DNA from: Auanema rhodensis
Taxonomy: Eukaryota; Nematoda; Chromadorea; Rhabditida; Rhabditidae
Direction: 5' to 3'
DNA: 64,000 bases
NCBI GenBank assembly: GCA_964057225.1
Contig: OZ059894.1
Location: 21,916,476-21,980,475 of the forward strand
This document shows positions 23,513-37,200 of this stretch, piece by piece. The position numbers were made by a program, and so were the translations under genes. The notes below the pieces were generated by a model, which saw only the letters and a list, made by a program, of their open reading frames with translations, was not told where the DNA came from and did not search any database. The first letter of the stretch is position 1, and every line of letters starts with the position of its first letter.

Positions 23513-26320
23513 CGGATTTTTAAGCTGCGTCGATCTGTGTTATCAGATTTGCGCTAGCTTAAAAATGCACCGAGATATCAACTGATATAAGTTCACACTT
23601 ATATCCTCGATTTTCACCCTGAAGAATTAATTTTTTCGTTGAATAACATTGTCCATCGTCTTTGCCTTAAAAAAAGGAATCTAAAAACATTTACTTTTTG
23701 CTAAATTATTTTGAAATTTTTCGAAAAAATTTTTGTCAAAATGTTTTTGGAAGCAATGTTGAGTGTACATGGAAACTCAACATACACTAATGCATCATTT
23801 TTCAAACGATCATAACTAATTTTTGTATCAAACGTTTCTCAATGTAGTATAGTGCATTCGATGCGGATTTTTAAGCTGCGTCGATCTGTGTTATCAGATT
23901 TGCGCTAGCTTAAAAATGCACCGAGATATCAACTGATATAAGTTCACACTTATATCCTCGATTTTCACCCTGAAGAATTAATTTTTTCGTTGAATAACAT
24001 TGTCCATCGTCTTTGCCTTGGAAAAAGGAATCTAAAAACATCTACTTTTTGCTGAATTATTCTGAAATTTTTCGAAAAAATTTTTGTCAAAATGTTTTTG
24101 GAAGCAATGTTGAGTGTACATGGAAACTCAACATACACTAATGCATCATTTTTCAAACGATCATAACTAATTTTTGTATTAAGCGTTTCTCAATGTAGTA
24201 TAGTGCATTCGATGCGGATTTTTAAGCTGCGTCGATCTGTGTTATCAGATTTGCGCTAGCTTAAAAATGCACCGAGATATCAACTGATATAAGTTTACAC
24301 TTATATCCTCGATTTTCACCCTGAAGAATTAATTTTTTCGTTGAATAACATTGTCCATCGTCTTTGCCTTGAAAAAAAAAATCTAAAAACATCTACTTTT
24401 TGCTAAATTATTTTGAAATTTTTCGAAAAAATTTTTGTCAAAATGTTTTTGGAAGCAATGTTGAGTGTACATGCAAACTCAACATACACTAATGCATCAT
24501 TTTTCAAACGATCATAACTAATTTTTGTATTAAGCGTTTCTCAATGTAGTATAGTGCATTCGATGCGGATTTTTAAGCTGCGTCGATCTGTGTTATCAGA
24601 TTTGCGCTAGCTTAAAAATGCACCGAGATATCAACTGATATAAGTTCACACTTATATCCTCGATTTTCACCCTGAAGAATTAATTTTTTCGTTGAATAAC
24701 ATTGTCCATCGTCTTTGCCTTGGAAAAAGGAATCTAAAAACATCTACTTTTTGCTGAATTATTCTGAAATTTTTCGAAAAAATTTTTGTCAAAATGTTTT
24801 TGGAAGCAATGTTGAGTGTACATGGAAACTCAACATACACTAATGCATCATTTTTCAAACGATCATAACTAATTTTTGTATTAAGCGTTTCTCAATGTAG
24901 TATAGTGCATTCGATGCGGATTTTTAAGCTGCGTCGATCTGTGTTATCAGATTTGCGCTAGCTTAAAAATGCACCGAGATATCAACTGATATAAGTTTAC
25001 ACTTATATCCTCGATTTTCACCCTGAAGAATTAATTTTTTCGTTGAATAACATTGTCTATCGTCTTTGCCTTGAAAAAAAAAATCTAAAAACATCTACTT
25101 TTTGCTAAATTATTTTGAAATTTTTCGAAAAAATTTTTGTCAAAATGTTTTTGGAAGCAATGTTGAGTGTACATGGAAACTCAACATACACTAATGCATC
25201 ATTTTTCAAACGATCATAACTAATTTTTGTATTAAGCGTTTCTCAATGTAGTATAGTGCATTCGATGCGGATTTTTAAGCTGCGTCGATCTGTGTTATCA
25301 GATTTGCGCTAGCTTAAAAATGCACCGAGATATCAACTGATATAAGTTCACACTTATATCCTCGATTTTCACCCTGAAGAATTAATTTTTTCGTTGAATA
25401 ACATTGTCCATCGTCTTTGCCTTAAAAAAAGGAATCTAAAAACATCTACTTTTTGCTAAATTATTTTGAAATTTTTCGAAAAAATTTTTGTCAAAATGTT
25501 TTTGGAAGCAATGTTGAGTGTACATGGAAACTCAACATACACTAATGCATCATTTTTCAAACGATCATAACTAATTTTTGTATCAAGCGTTTCTTGATGT
25601 AGTATAGTGCATTCGATGCGGATTTTTAAGCTGCGTCGATCTGTGTTATCAGATTTGCGCTAGCTTAAAAATGCACCGAGATATCAACTGATATAAGTTC
25701 ACACTTATATCCTCGATTTTCACCCTGAAGAATTAATTTTTTCGTTGAATAACATTGTCTATCGTCTTTGCCTTGAAAAATGGAATCTAAAAACATCTAC
25801 TTTTTGCTAAATTATTTTGAAATTTTTCGAAAAAATTTTTGTCAAAATGTTTTTGGAAGCAATGTTGAGTGTACATGGAAACTCAACATACACTAATGCA
25901 TCATTTTTCAAACGATCATAACTAATTTGTGTATTAAGCGTTTCTTGATGTAGTATAGTGCATTCGATGCGGATTTTTAAGCTGCGTCGATCTGTGTTAT
26001 CAGATTTGCGCTAGCTTAAAAATGCACCGAGATATCAACTGATATAAGTTCACACTTATATCCTCGATTTTCACCCTGAAGAATTAATTTTTTCGTTGAA
26101 TAACATTGTCCATCGTCTTTGCCTTGAAAAAAGGAATCTAAAAACATCTACTTTTTGCTAAATTATTTTGAAATTTTTCGAAAAATTTTTTGTCAAAATG
26201 TTTTTGGAAGCAATGTTGAGTGTACATGGAAACTCAACATACACTAATGCATCATTTTTCAAACGATCATAACTAATTTGTGTATTAAGCGTTTCTCAAT
26301 GTAGTATAGTGCATTCGATG
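23513..26320. repeat. Eight-monomer block M68-M75, first copy
   Basis: Order of subtypes: CCTTAAA with TCAAACG, GGAAAAAGG, TTTACAC with ATGCAAAC, GGAAAAAGG, TTTACAC with CTATCG, CCTTAAA with CTTGATG, AAAAATGG with GTATTAAGCGTTTCTTG, and an AAAAATTTTTTG monomer. The same order occurs at 28427-31234, offset by 4914 bp (14 monomers). M68 has a private ACATTTACT. Confidence 0.8.
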
Positions 26321-27724
26321 CGGATTTTTAAGCTGCGTCGATCTGTGTTATCAGATTTGCGCTAGCTTAAAAATGCACCGAGATATCAACTGATATAAGT
26401 TCACACTTATATCCTCGATTTTCACCCTGAAGAATTAATTTTTTCGTTGAATAACATTGTCCATCGTCTTTGCCTTAAAAAAAGGAATCTAAAAACATCT
26501 ACTTTTTGCTAAATTATTTTGAAATTTTTCGAAAAATTTTTTGTCAAAATGTTTTTGGAAGCAATGTTGAGTGTACATGGAAACTCAACATACACTAATG
26601 CATCATTTTTCAAACGATCATAACTAATTTTTGTATCAAGCGTTTCTTGATGTAGTATAGTGCATTCGATGCGGATTTTTAAGCTGCGTCGATCTGTGTT
26701 ATCAGATTTGCGCTAGCTTAAAAATGCACCGAGATATCAACTGATATAAGTTCACACTTATATCCTCGATTTTCACCCTGAAGAATTAATTTTTTCGTTG
26801 AATAACATTGTCTATCGTCTTTGCCTTGAAAAATGGAATCTAAAAACATCTACTTTTTGCTAAATTATTTTGAAATTTTTCGAAAAAATTTTTGTCAAAA
26901 TGTTTTTGGAAGCAATGTTGAGTGTACATGGAAACTCAACATACACTAATGCATCATTTTTCAAACGATCATAACTAATTTGTGTATTAAGCGTTTCTTG
27001 ATGTAGTATAGTGCATTCGATGCGGATTTTTAAGCTGCGTCGATCTGTGTTATCAGATTTGCGCTAGCTTAAAAATGCACCGAGATATCAACTGATATAA
27101 GTTCACACTTATATCCTCGATTTTCACCCTGAAGAATTAATTTTTTCGTTGAATAACATTGTCCATCGTCTTTGCCTTGAAAAAAGGAATCTAAAAACAT
27201 CTACTTTTTGCTAAATTATTTTGAAATTTTTCGAAAAATTTTTTGTCAAAATGTTTTTGGAAGCAATGTTGAGTGTACATGGAAACTCAACATACACTAA
27301 TGCATCATTTTTCAAACGATCATAACTAATTTGTGTATTAAGCGTTTCTCAATGTAGTATAGTGCATTCGATGCGGATTTTTAAGCTGCGTCGATCTGTG
27401 TTATCAGATTTGCGCTAGCTTAAAAATGCACCGAGATATCAACTGATATAAGTTCACACTTATATCCTCGATTTTCACCCTGAAGAATTAATTTTTTCGT
27501 TGAATAACATTGTCCATCGTCTTTGCCTTAAAAAAAGGAATCTAAAAACATCTACTTTTTGCTAAATTATTTTGAAATTTTTCGAAAAATTTTTTGTCAA
27601 AATGTTTTTGGAAGCAATGTTGAGTGTACATGGAAACTCAACATACACTAATGCATCATTTTTCAAACGATCATAACTAATTTTTGTATCAAACGTTTCT
27701 CAATGTAGTATAGTGCATTCGATG
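25619..27724. repeat. 1053-bp trimer repeat, two tandem copies
   Basis: M74-M76 (25619-26671) and M77-M79 (26672-27724) repeat the same three subtypes: AAAAATGG with GTATTAAGCGTTTCTTG, then CCTTGAAAAAAGG with five A and six T, then CCTTAAAAAAAGG with five A and six T. The copies diverge only near the end of the third monomer (TATCAAGCG/CTTGATG against TATCAAACG/CTCAATG). Confidence 0.85.
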
Positions 27725-28426
27725 CGGATTTTTAAGCTGCGTCGATCTGTGTTATCAGATTTGCGCTAGCTTAAAAATGCACCGAGATATCAACTGATAT
27801 AAGTTCACACTTATATCCTCGATTTTCACCCTGAAGAATTAATTTTTTCGTTGAATAACATTGTCCATCGTCTTTGCCTTGGAAAAAGGAATCTAAAAAC
27901 ATCTACTTTTTGCTGAATTATTCTGAAATTTTTCGAAAAAATTTTTGTCAAAATGTTTTTGGAAGCAATGTTGAGTGTACATGGAAACTCAACATACACT
28001 AATGCATCATTTTTCAAACGATCATAACTAATTTTTGTATTAAGCGTTTCTCAATGTAGTATAGTGCATTCGATGCGGATTTTTAAGCTGCGTCGATCTG
28101 TGTTATCAGATTTGCGCTAGCTTAAAAATGCACCGAGATATCAACTGATATAAGTTTACACTTATATCCTCGATTTTCACCCTGAAGAATTAATTTTTTC
28201 GTTGAATAACATTGTCTATCGTCTTTGCCTTGAAAAATGGAATCTAAAAACATCTACTTTTTGCTAAATTATTTTGAAATTTTTCGAAAAAATTTTTGTC
28301 AAAATGTTTTTGGAAGCAATGTTGAGTGTACATGGAAACTCAACATACACTAATGCATCATTTTTCAAACGATCATAACTAATTTTTGTATCAAGCGTTT
28401 CTTGATGTAGTATAGTGCATTCGATG

Positions 28427-31234
28427 CGGATTTTTAAGCTGCGTCGATCTGTGTTATCAGATTTGCGCTAGCTTAAAAATGCACCGAGATATCAACTGAT
28501 ATAAGTTCACACTTATATCCTCGATTTTCACCCTGAAGAATTAATTTTTTCGTTGAATAACATTGTCCATCGTCTTTGCCTTAAAAAAAGGAATCTAAAA
28601 ACATCTACTTTTTGCTAAATTATTTTGAAATTTTTCGAAAAAATTTTTGTCAAAATGTTTTTGGAAGCAATGTTGAGTGTACATGGAAACTCAACATACA
28701 CTAATGCATCATTTTTCAAACGATCATAACTAATTTTTGTATCAAACGTTTCTCAATGTAGTATAGTGCATTCGATGCGGATTTTTAAGCTGCGTCGATC
28801 TGTGTTATCAGATTTGCGCTAGCTTAAAAATGCACCGAGATATCAACTGATATAAGTTCACACTTATATCCTCGATTTTCACCCTGAAGAATTAATTTTT
28901 TCGTTGAATAACATTGTCCATCGTCTTTGCCTTGGAAAAAGGAATCTAAAAACATCTACTTTTTGCTGAATTATTCTGAAATTTTTCGAAAAAATTTTTG
29001 TCAAAATGTTTTTGGAAGCAATGTTGAGTGTACATGGAAACTCAACATACACTAATGCATCATTTTTCAAACGATCATAACTAATTTTTGTATTAAGCGT
29101 TTCTCAATGTAGTATAGTGCATTCGATGCGGATTTTTAAGCTGCGTCGATCTGTGTTATCAGATTTGCGCTAGCTTAAAAATGCACCGAGATATCAACTG
29201 ATATAAGTTTACACTTATATCCTCGATTTTCACCCTGAAGAATTAATTTTTTCGTTGAATAACATTGTCCATCGTCTTTGCCTTGAAAAAAAAAATCTAA
29301 AAACATCTACTTTTTGCTAAATTATTTTGAAATTTTTCGAAAAAATTTTTGTCAAAATGTTTTTGGAAGCAATGTTGAGTGTACATGCAAACTCAACATA
29401 CACTAATGCATCATTTTTCAAACGATCATAACTAATTTTTGTATTAAGCGTTTCTCAATGTAGTATAGTGCATTCGATGCGGATTTTTAAGCTGCGTCGA
29501 TCTGTGTTATCAGATTTGCGCTAGCTTAAAAATGCACCGAGATATCAACTGATATAAGTTCACACTTATATCCTCGATTTTCACCCTGAAGAATTAATTT
29601 TTTCGTTGAATAACATTGTCCATCGTCTTTGCCTTGGAAAAAGGAATCTAAAAACATCTACTTTTTGCTGAATTATTCTGAAATTTTTCGAAAAAATTTT
29701 TGTCAAAATGTTTTTGGAAGCAATGTTGAGTGTACATGGAAACTCAACATACACTAATGCATCATTTTTCAAACGATCATAACTAATTTTTGTATTAAGC
29801 GTTTCTCAATGTAGTATAGTGCATTCGATGCGGATTTTTAAGCTGCGTCGATCTGTGTTATCAGATTTGCGCTAGCTTAAAAATGCACCGAGATATCAAC
29901 TGATATAAGTTTACACTTATATCCTCGATTTTCACCCTGAAGAATTAATTTTTTCGTTGAATAACATTGTCTATCGTCTTTGCCTTGAAAAAAAAAATCT
30001 AAAAACATCTACTTTTTGCTAAATTATTTTGAAATTTTTCGAAAAAATTTTTGTCAAAATGTTTTTGGAAGCAATGTTGAGTGTACATGGAAACTCAACA
30101 TACACTAATGCATCATTTTTCAAACGATCATAACTAATTTTTGTATTAAGCGTTTCTCAATGTAGTATAGTGCATTCGATGCGGATTTTTAAGCTGCGTC
30201 GATCTGTGTTATCAGATTTGCGCTAGCTTAAAAATGCACCGAGATATCAACTGATATAAGTTCACACTTATATCCTCGATTTTCACCCTGAAGAATTAAT
30301 TTTTTCGTTGAATAACATTGTCCATCGTCTTTGCCTTAAAAAAAGGAATCTAAAAACATCTACTTTTTGCTAAATTATTTTGAAATTTTTCGAAAAAATT
30401 TTTGTCAAAATGTTTTTGGAAGCAATGTTGAGTGTACATGGAAACTCAACATACACTAATGCATCATTTTTCAAACGATCATAACTAATTTTTGTATCAA
30501 GCGTTTCTTGATGTAGTATAGTGCATTCGATGCGGATTTTTAAGCTGCGTCGATCTGTGTTATCAGATTTGCGCTAGCTTAAAAATGCACCGAGATATCA
30601 ACTGATATAAGTTCACACTTATATCCTCGATTTTCACCCTGAAGAATTAATTTTTTCGTTGAATAACATTGTCTATCGTCTTTGCCTTGAAAAATGGAAT
30701 CTAAAAACATCTACTTTTTGCTAAATTATTTTGAAATTTTTCGAAAAAATTTTTGTCAAAATGTTTTTGGAAGCAATGTTGAGTGTACATGGAAACTCAA
30801 CATACACTAATGCATCATTTTTCAAACGATCATAACTAATTTGTGTATTAAGCGTTTCTTGATGTAGTATAGTGCATTCGATGCGGATTTTTAAGCTGCG
30901 TCGATCTGTGTTATCAGATTTGCGCTAGCTTAAAAATGCACCGAGATATCAACTGATATAAGTTCACACTTATATCCTCGATTTTCACCCTGAAGAATTA
31001 ATTTTTTCGTTGAATAACATTGTCCATCGTCTTTGCCTTGAAAAAAGGAATCTAAAAACATCTACTTTTTGCTAAATTATTTTGAAATTTTTCGAAAAAT
31101 TTTTTGTCAAAATGTTTTTGGAAGCAATGTTGAGTGTACATGGAAACTCAACATACACTAATGCATCATTTTTCAAACGATCATAACTAATTTTTGTATC
31201 AAGCGTTTCTTGATGTAGTATAGTGCATTCGATG
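28427..31234. repeat. Eight-monomer block M82-M89, second copy
   Basis: It matches M68-M75 subtype by subtype. The last monomer, M89 (30884-31234), begins like M75 (CCTTGAAAAAAGG, five A and six T) but ends like M76 (TTTTTGTATCAAG, CTTGATG), so it is a hybrid. It shows exchange inside a monomer and the loss of one full monomer length. Confidence 0.8.
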
Positions 31235-34200
31235 CGGATTTTTAAGCTGCGTCGATCTGTGTTATCAGATTTGCGCTAGCTTAAAAATGCACCGAGATAT
31301 CAACTGATATAAGTTCACACTTATATCCTCGATTTTCACCCTGAAGAATTAATTTTTTCGTTGAATAACATTGTCCATCGTCTTTGCCTTAAAAAAAGGA
31401 ATCTAAAAACATCTACTTTTTGCTAAATTATTTTGAAATTTTTCGAAAAAATTTTTGTCAAAATGTTTTTGGAAGCAATGTTGAGTGTACATGGAAACTC
31501 AACATACACTAATGCATCATTTTTCAAACGAACATAACTAATTTTTTTATCAAGCGTTTCTCAATGTAGTATAGTGCATTCGATGCGGATTTTTAAGCTG
31601 CGTCGATCTGTGTTATCAGATTTGCGCTAGCTTAAAAATGCACCGAGATATCAACTGATGTAAGTTCACACTTATATCTTCGATTTTCACCCTGAAGAAT
31701 TAATTTTTTCGTTGAATAACATTGTCTATCGTCTTTGCCTTGAAAAATGGAATCTAAAAACATCTACTTTTTGCTAAATTATTTTGAAATTTTTCGAAAA
31801 AATTTTTGTCAAAATGTTTTTGGAAGCAATGTTGAGTGTACATGGAAACTCAACATACACTAATGCATCATTTTTCAAACGATCATAACTAATTTTTGTA
31901 TCAAGCGTTTCTTGATGTAGTATAGTGCATTCGATGCGGATTTTTAAGCTGCGTCGATCTGTGTTATCAGATTTGCGCTAGCTTAAAAATGCACCGAGAT
32001 ATCAACTGATATAAGTTCACACTTATATCCTCGATTTTCACCCTGAAGAATTAATTTTTTCGTTGAATAACATTGTCCATCGTCTTTGCCTTAAAAAAAG
32101 GAATCTAAAAACATCTACTTTTTGCTAAATTATTTTGAAATTTTTCGAAAAAATTTTTGTCAAAATGTTTTTGGAAGCAATGTTGAGTGTACATGGAAAC
32201 TCAACATACACTAATGCATCATTTTTCAAACAAACATAACTAATTTTTTTATCAAGCGTTTCTCAATGTAGTATAGTGCATTCGATGCGGATTTTTAAGC
32301 TGCGTCGATCTGTGTTATCAGATTTGCGCTAGCTTAAAAATGCACCGAGATATCAACTGATATAAGTTCACACTTATATCCTCGATTTTCACCCTGAAGA
32401 ATTAATTTTTTCGTTGAATAACATTGTCCATCGTCTTTGCCTTAAAAACAGGAATCTAAAAACATCTACTTTTTGCTAAATTATTTATAAATTTTTCGAA
32501 AAAATTTTTGTCAAAATGTTTTTGGAAGCAATGTTGAGTGTACATGGAAACTCAACATACACTAATGCATCATTTTTCAAACGATCAAAACTAATTTTTG
32601 TATTAAGCGTTTCTCAATGTAGTATAGTGCATTCGATGCGGATTTTTAAGCTGCGTCGATCTGTGTTATCAGATTTGCGCTAGCTTAAAAATGCACCGAG
32701 ATATCAACTGATGTAAGTTCACACTTATATCTTCGATTTTCACCCTGAAGAATTAATTTTTTCGTTGAATAACATTGTCCATCGTCTTTGCCTTGAAAAA
32801 AGGAATCTAAAAACATCTACTTTTTGCTAAATTATTTTGAAATTTTTCGAAAAAATTTTTGTCAAAATGTTTTTGGAAGCAATGTTGAGTGTACATGGAA
32901 ACTCAACATACACTAATGCATCATTTTTCAAACGATCATAACTAATTTTTGTATCAAACGTTTCTCAATGTAGTATAGTGCATTCAATGCGGATTTTTAA
33001 GCTGCGTCGATCTGTGTTATCAGATTTGCGCTAGCTTAAAAATGCACCGAGATATCAACTGATATAAGTTCACACTTATATCCTCGATTTTCACCCTGAA
33101 GAATTAATTTTTTCGTTGAATAAAATTGTCCATCGTCTTTGCCTTAAAAACAGGAATCTAAAAACATCTACTTTTTGCTAAATTATTTTGAAATTTTTCG
33201 AAAAAATTTTTGTCAAAATGTTTTTGGAAGCAATGTTGAGTGTACATGGAAACTCAACATACACTAATGCATCATTTTTCAAACGATCATAACTAATTTT
33301 TGTATTAAGCGTTTCTCAATGTAGTATAAGGCATTCGATGCGGATTTTTAAGCTGCGTCGATCTGTGTTATCAGATTTGCGCTAGCTTAAAAATGCACCG
33401 AGATATCAACTGATATAAGTTCACACTTATATCCTCGATTTTCACCCTGAAGAATTAATTTTTTCGTTGAATAACATTGTCTATCGTCTTTGCCTTGAAA
33501 AATGGAATCTAAAAACATCTACTTTTTGCTAAATTATTTTGAAATTTTTCGAAAAAATTTTTGTCAAAATGTTTTTGGAAGCAATGTTGAGTGTACATGG
33601 AAACTCAACATACACTAATGCATCATTTTTCAAACGATCATAACTAATTTTTGTATCAAGCGTTTCTTGATGTGGTATAGTGCATTCGATGCGGATTTTT
33701 AAGCTGCGTCGATCTGTGTTATCAGATTTGCGCTAGCTTAAAAATGCACCGAGATATCAACTGATATAAGTTCACACTTATATCCTCGATTTTCACCCTG
33801 AAGAATTAATTTTTTCGTTGAATAACATTGTCTATCGTCTTTGCCTTGAAAAATGGAATCTAAAAACATCTACTTTTTGCTAAATTATTTTGAAATTTTT
33901 CGAAAAAATTTTTGTCAAAATGTTTTTGGAAGCAATGTTGAGTGTACATGGAAACTCAACATACACTAATGCATCATTTTTCAAACGATCATAACTAATT
34001 TTTGTATCAAGCGTTTCTTGATGTAGTATAGTGCATTCGATGCGGATTTTTAAGCTGCGTCGATCTGTGTTATCAGATTTGCGCTAGCTTAAAAATGCAC
34101 CGAGATATCAACTGATATAAGTTCACACTTATATCCTCGATTTTCACCCTGAAGAATTAATTTTTTCGTTGAATAACATTGTCCATCGTCTTTGCCTTGA

Positions 34201-37200
34201 AAAATGGAATCTAAAAACATCTACTTTTTGCTAAATTATTTTGAAATTTTTCGAAAAAATTTTTGTCAAAATGTTTTTGGAAGCAATGTTGAGTGTACAT
34301 GGAAACTCAACATACACTAATGCATCATTTTTCAAACGAACATAACTAATTTTTTTATCAAGCGTTTCTCAATGTAGTATAGTGCATTCGATGCGGATTT
34401 TTAAGCTGCGTCGATCTGTGTTATCAAATTTGCGCTAGCTTAAAAATGCACCGAGATATCAACTGATATAAGTTCACACTTATATCCTCGATTTTCACCC
34501 TGAAGAATTAATTTTTTCGTTGAATAACATTGTCCATCGTCTTTGCCTTAAAAACAGGAATCTAAAAACATCTACTTTTTGCTAAATTATTTTGAAATTT
34601 TTCGAAAAAATTTTTGTCAAAATGTTTTTGGAAGCAATGTTGAGTGTACATGGAAACTCAACATACACTAATGCATCATTTTTCAAACGATCATAACTAA
34701 TTTTTGTATCAAGCGTTTCTTGATGTAGTATAGTGCATTCGATGCGGATTTTTAAGCTGCGTCGATCTGTGTTATCAGATTTGCGCTAGCTTAAAAATGC
34801 ACCGAGATATCAACTGATATAAGTTCACACTTATATCCTCGATTTTCACCCTGAAGAATTAATTTTTTCGTTGAATAACATTGTCCATCGTCTTTGCCTT
34901 GAAAAATGGAATCTAAAAACATCTACTTTTTGCTAAATTATTTTGAAATTTTTCGAAAAAATTTTTGTCAAAATGTTTTTGGAAGCAATGTTGAGTGTAC
35001 ATGGAAACTCAACATACACTAATGCATCATTTTTCAAACGAACATAACTAATTTTTTTATCAAGCGTTTCTCAATGTAGTATAGTGCATTCGATGCGGAT
35101 TTTTAAGCTGCGTCGATCTGTGTTATCAAATTTGCGCTAGCTTAAAAATGCACCGAGATATCAACTGATATAAGTTCACACTTATATCCTCGATTTTCAC
35201 CCTGAAGAATTAATTTTTTCGTTGAATAACATTGTCCATCGTCTTTGCCTTAAAAACAGGAATCTAAAAACATCTACTTTTTGCTAAATTATTTTGAAAT
35301 TTTTCGAAAAAATTTTTGTCAAAATGTTTTTGGAAGCAATGTTGAGTGTACATGGAAACTCAACATACACTAATGCATCATTTTTCAAACGATCAAAACT
35401 AATTTTTGTATTAAGCGTTTCTCAATGTAGTATAGTGCATTCGATGCGGATTTTTAAGCTGCGTCGATCTGTGTTATCAGATTTGCGCTAGCTTAAAAAT
35501 GCACCGAGATATCAACTGATATAAGTTCACACTTATATCCTCGATTTTCACCCTGAAGAATTAATTTTTTCGTTGAATAACATTGTCTATCGTCTTTGCC
35601 TTGAAAAATGGAATCTAAAAACATCTACTTTTTGCTAAATTATTTTGAAATTTTTCGAAAAAATTTTTGTCAAAATGTTTTTGGAAGCAATGTTGAGTGT
35701 ACATGGAAACTCAACATACACTAATGCATCATTTTTCAAACGATCATAACTAATTTTTGTATTAAGCGTTTCTCAATGTAGTATAAGGCATTCGATGCGG
35801 ATTTTTAAGCTGCGTCGATCTGTGTTATCAGATTTGCGCTAGCTTAAAAATGCACCGAGATATCAACTGATATAAGTTCACACTTCTATCCTCGATTTTC
35901 ACTCTGAAGAATTAATTTTTTCGTTGAATAACATTGTCTATCGTCTTTGCCTTGAAAAATGGAATCTAAAAACATCTACTTTTTGCTAAATTATTTTGAA
36001 ATTTTTCGAAAAAATTTTTGTCAAAATGTTTTTGGAAGCAATGTTGAGTGTACATGGAAACTCAACATACACTAATGCATCATTTTTCAAACGATCATAA
36101 CTAATTTTTGTATCAAGCGTTTCTTGATGTAGTATAGTGCATTCGATGCGGATTTTTAAGCTGCGTCGATCTGTGTTATCAGATTTGCGCTAGCTTAAAA
36201 ATGCACCGAGATATCAACTGATATAAGTTCACACTTATATCCTCGATTTTCACCCTGAAGAATTAATTTTTTCGTTGAATAACATTGTCCATCGTCTTTG
36301 CCTTAAAAAAAGGAATCTAAAAACATCTACTTTTTGCTAAATTATTTTGAAATTTTTCGAAAAAATTTTTGTCAAAATGTTTTTGGAAGCAATGTTGAGT
36401 GTACATGGAAACTCAACATACACTAATGCATCATTTTTCAAACGATCATAACTAATTTTTGTATCAAGCGTTTCTTGATGTAGTATAGTGCATTCGATGC
36501 GGATTTTTAAGCTGCGTCGATCTGTGTTATCAGATTTGCGCTAGCTTAAAAATGCACCGAGATATCAACTGATATAAGTTCACACTTATATCCTCGATTT
36601 TCACCCTGAAGAATTAATTTTTTCGTTGAATAACATTGTCTATCGTCTTTGCCTTGAAAAATGGAATCTAAAAACATCTACTTTTTGCTAAATTATTTTG
36701 AAATTTTTCGAAAAAATTTTTGTCAAAATGTTTTTGGAAGCAATGTTGAGTGTACATGGAAACTCAACATACACTAATGCATCATTTTTCAAACGATCAT
36801 AACTAATTTTTGTATCAAGCGTTTCTTGATGTAGTATAGTGCATTCGATGCGGATTTTTAAGCTGCGTCGATCTGTGTTATCAGATTTGCGCTAGCTTAA
36901 AAATGCACCGAGATATCAACTGATATAAGTTCACACTTATATCCTCGATTTTCACCCTGAAGAATTAATTTTTTCGTTGAATAACATTGTCCATCGTCTT
37001 TGCCTTAAAAAAAGGAATCTAAAAACATCTACTTTTTGCTAAATTATTTTGAAATTTTTCGAAAAAATTTTTGTCAAAATGTTTTTGGAAGCAATGTTGA
37101 GTGTACAAGGAAACTCAACATACACTAATGCATCATTTTTCAAACGAACATAACTAATTTTTTTATCAAGCGTTTCTCAATGTAGTATAGTGCATTCGAT

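Noticed and set aside
33110-33135. Polyadenylation signal AATAAA in M95 (GAATAAAATTG)
   Set aside because: It comes from a single substitution in one copy in very A/T-rich DNA with no gene upstream.
35294-35491. 65-codon plus-strand open frame starting MKFFEKIFVKMF, repeated in five copies
   Set aside because: It is opened by a single TAA to AAA change in the CGATCAAAAC subtype. It overlaps the minus-strand frame and crosses the monomer boundary, and nothing suggests translation.
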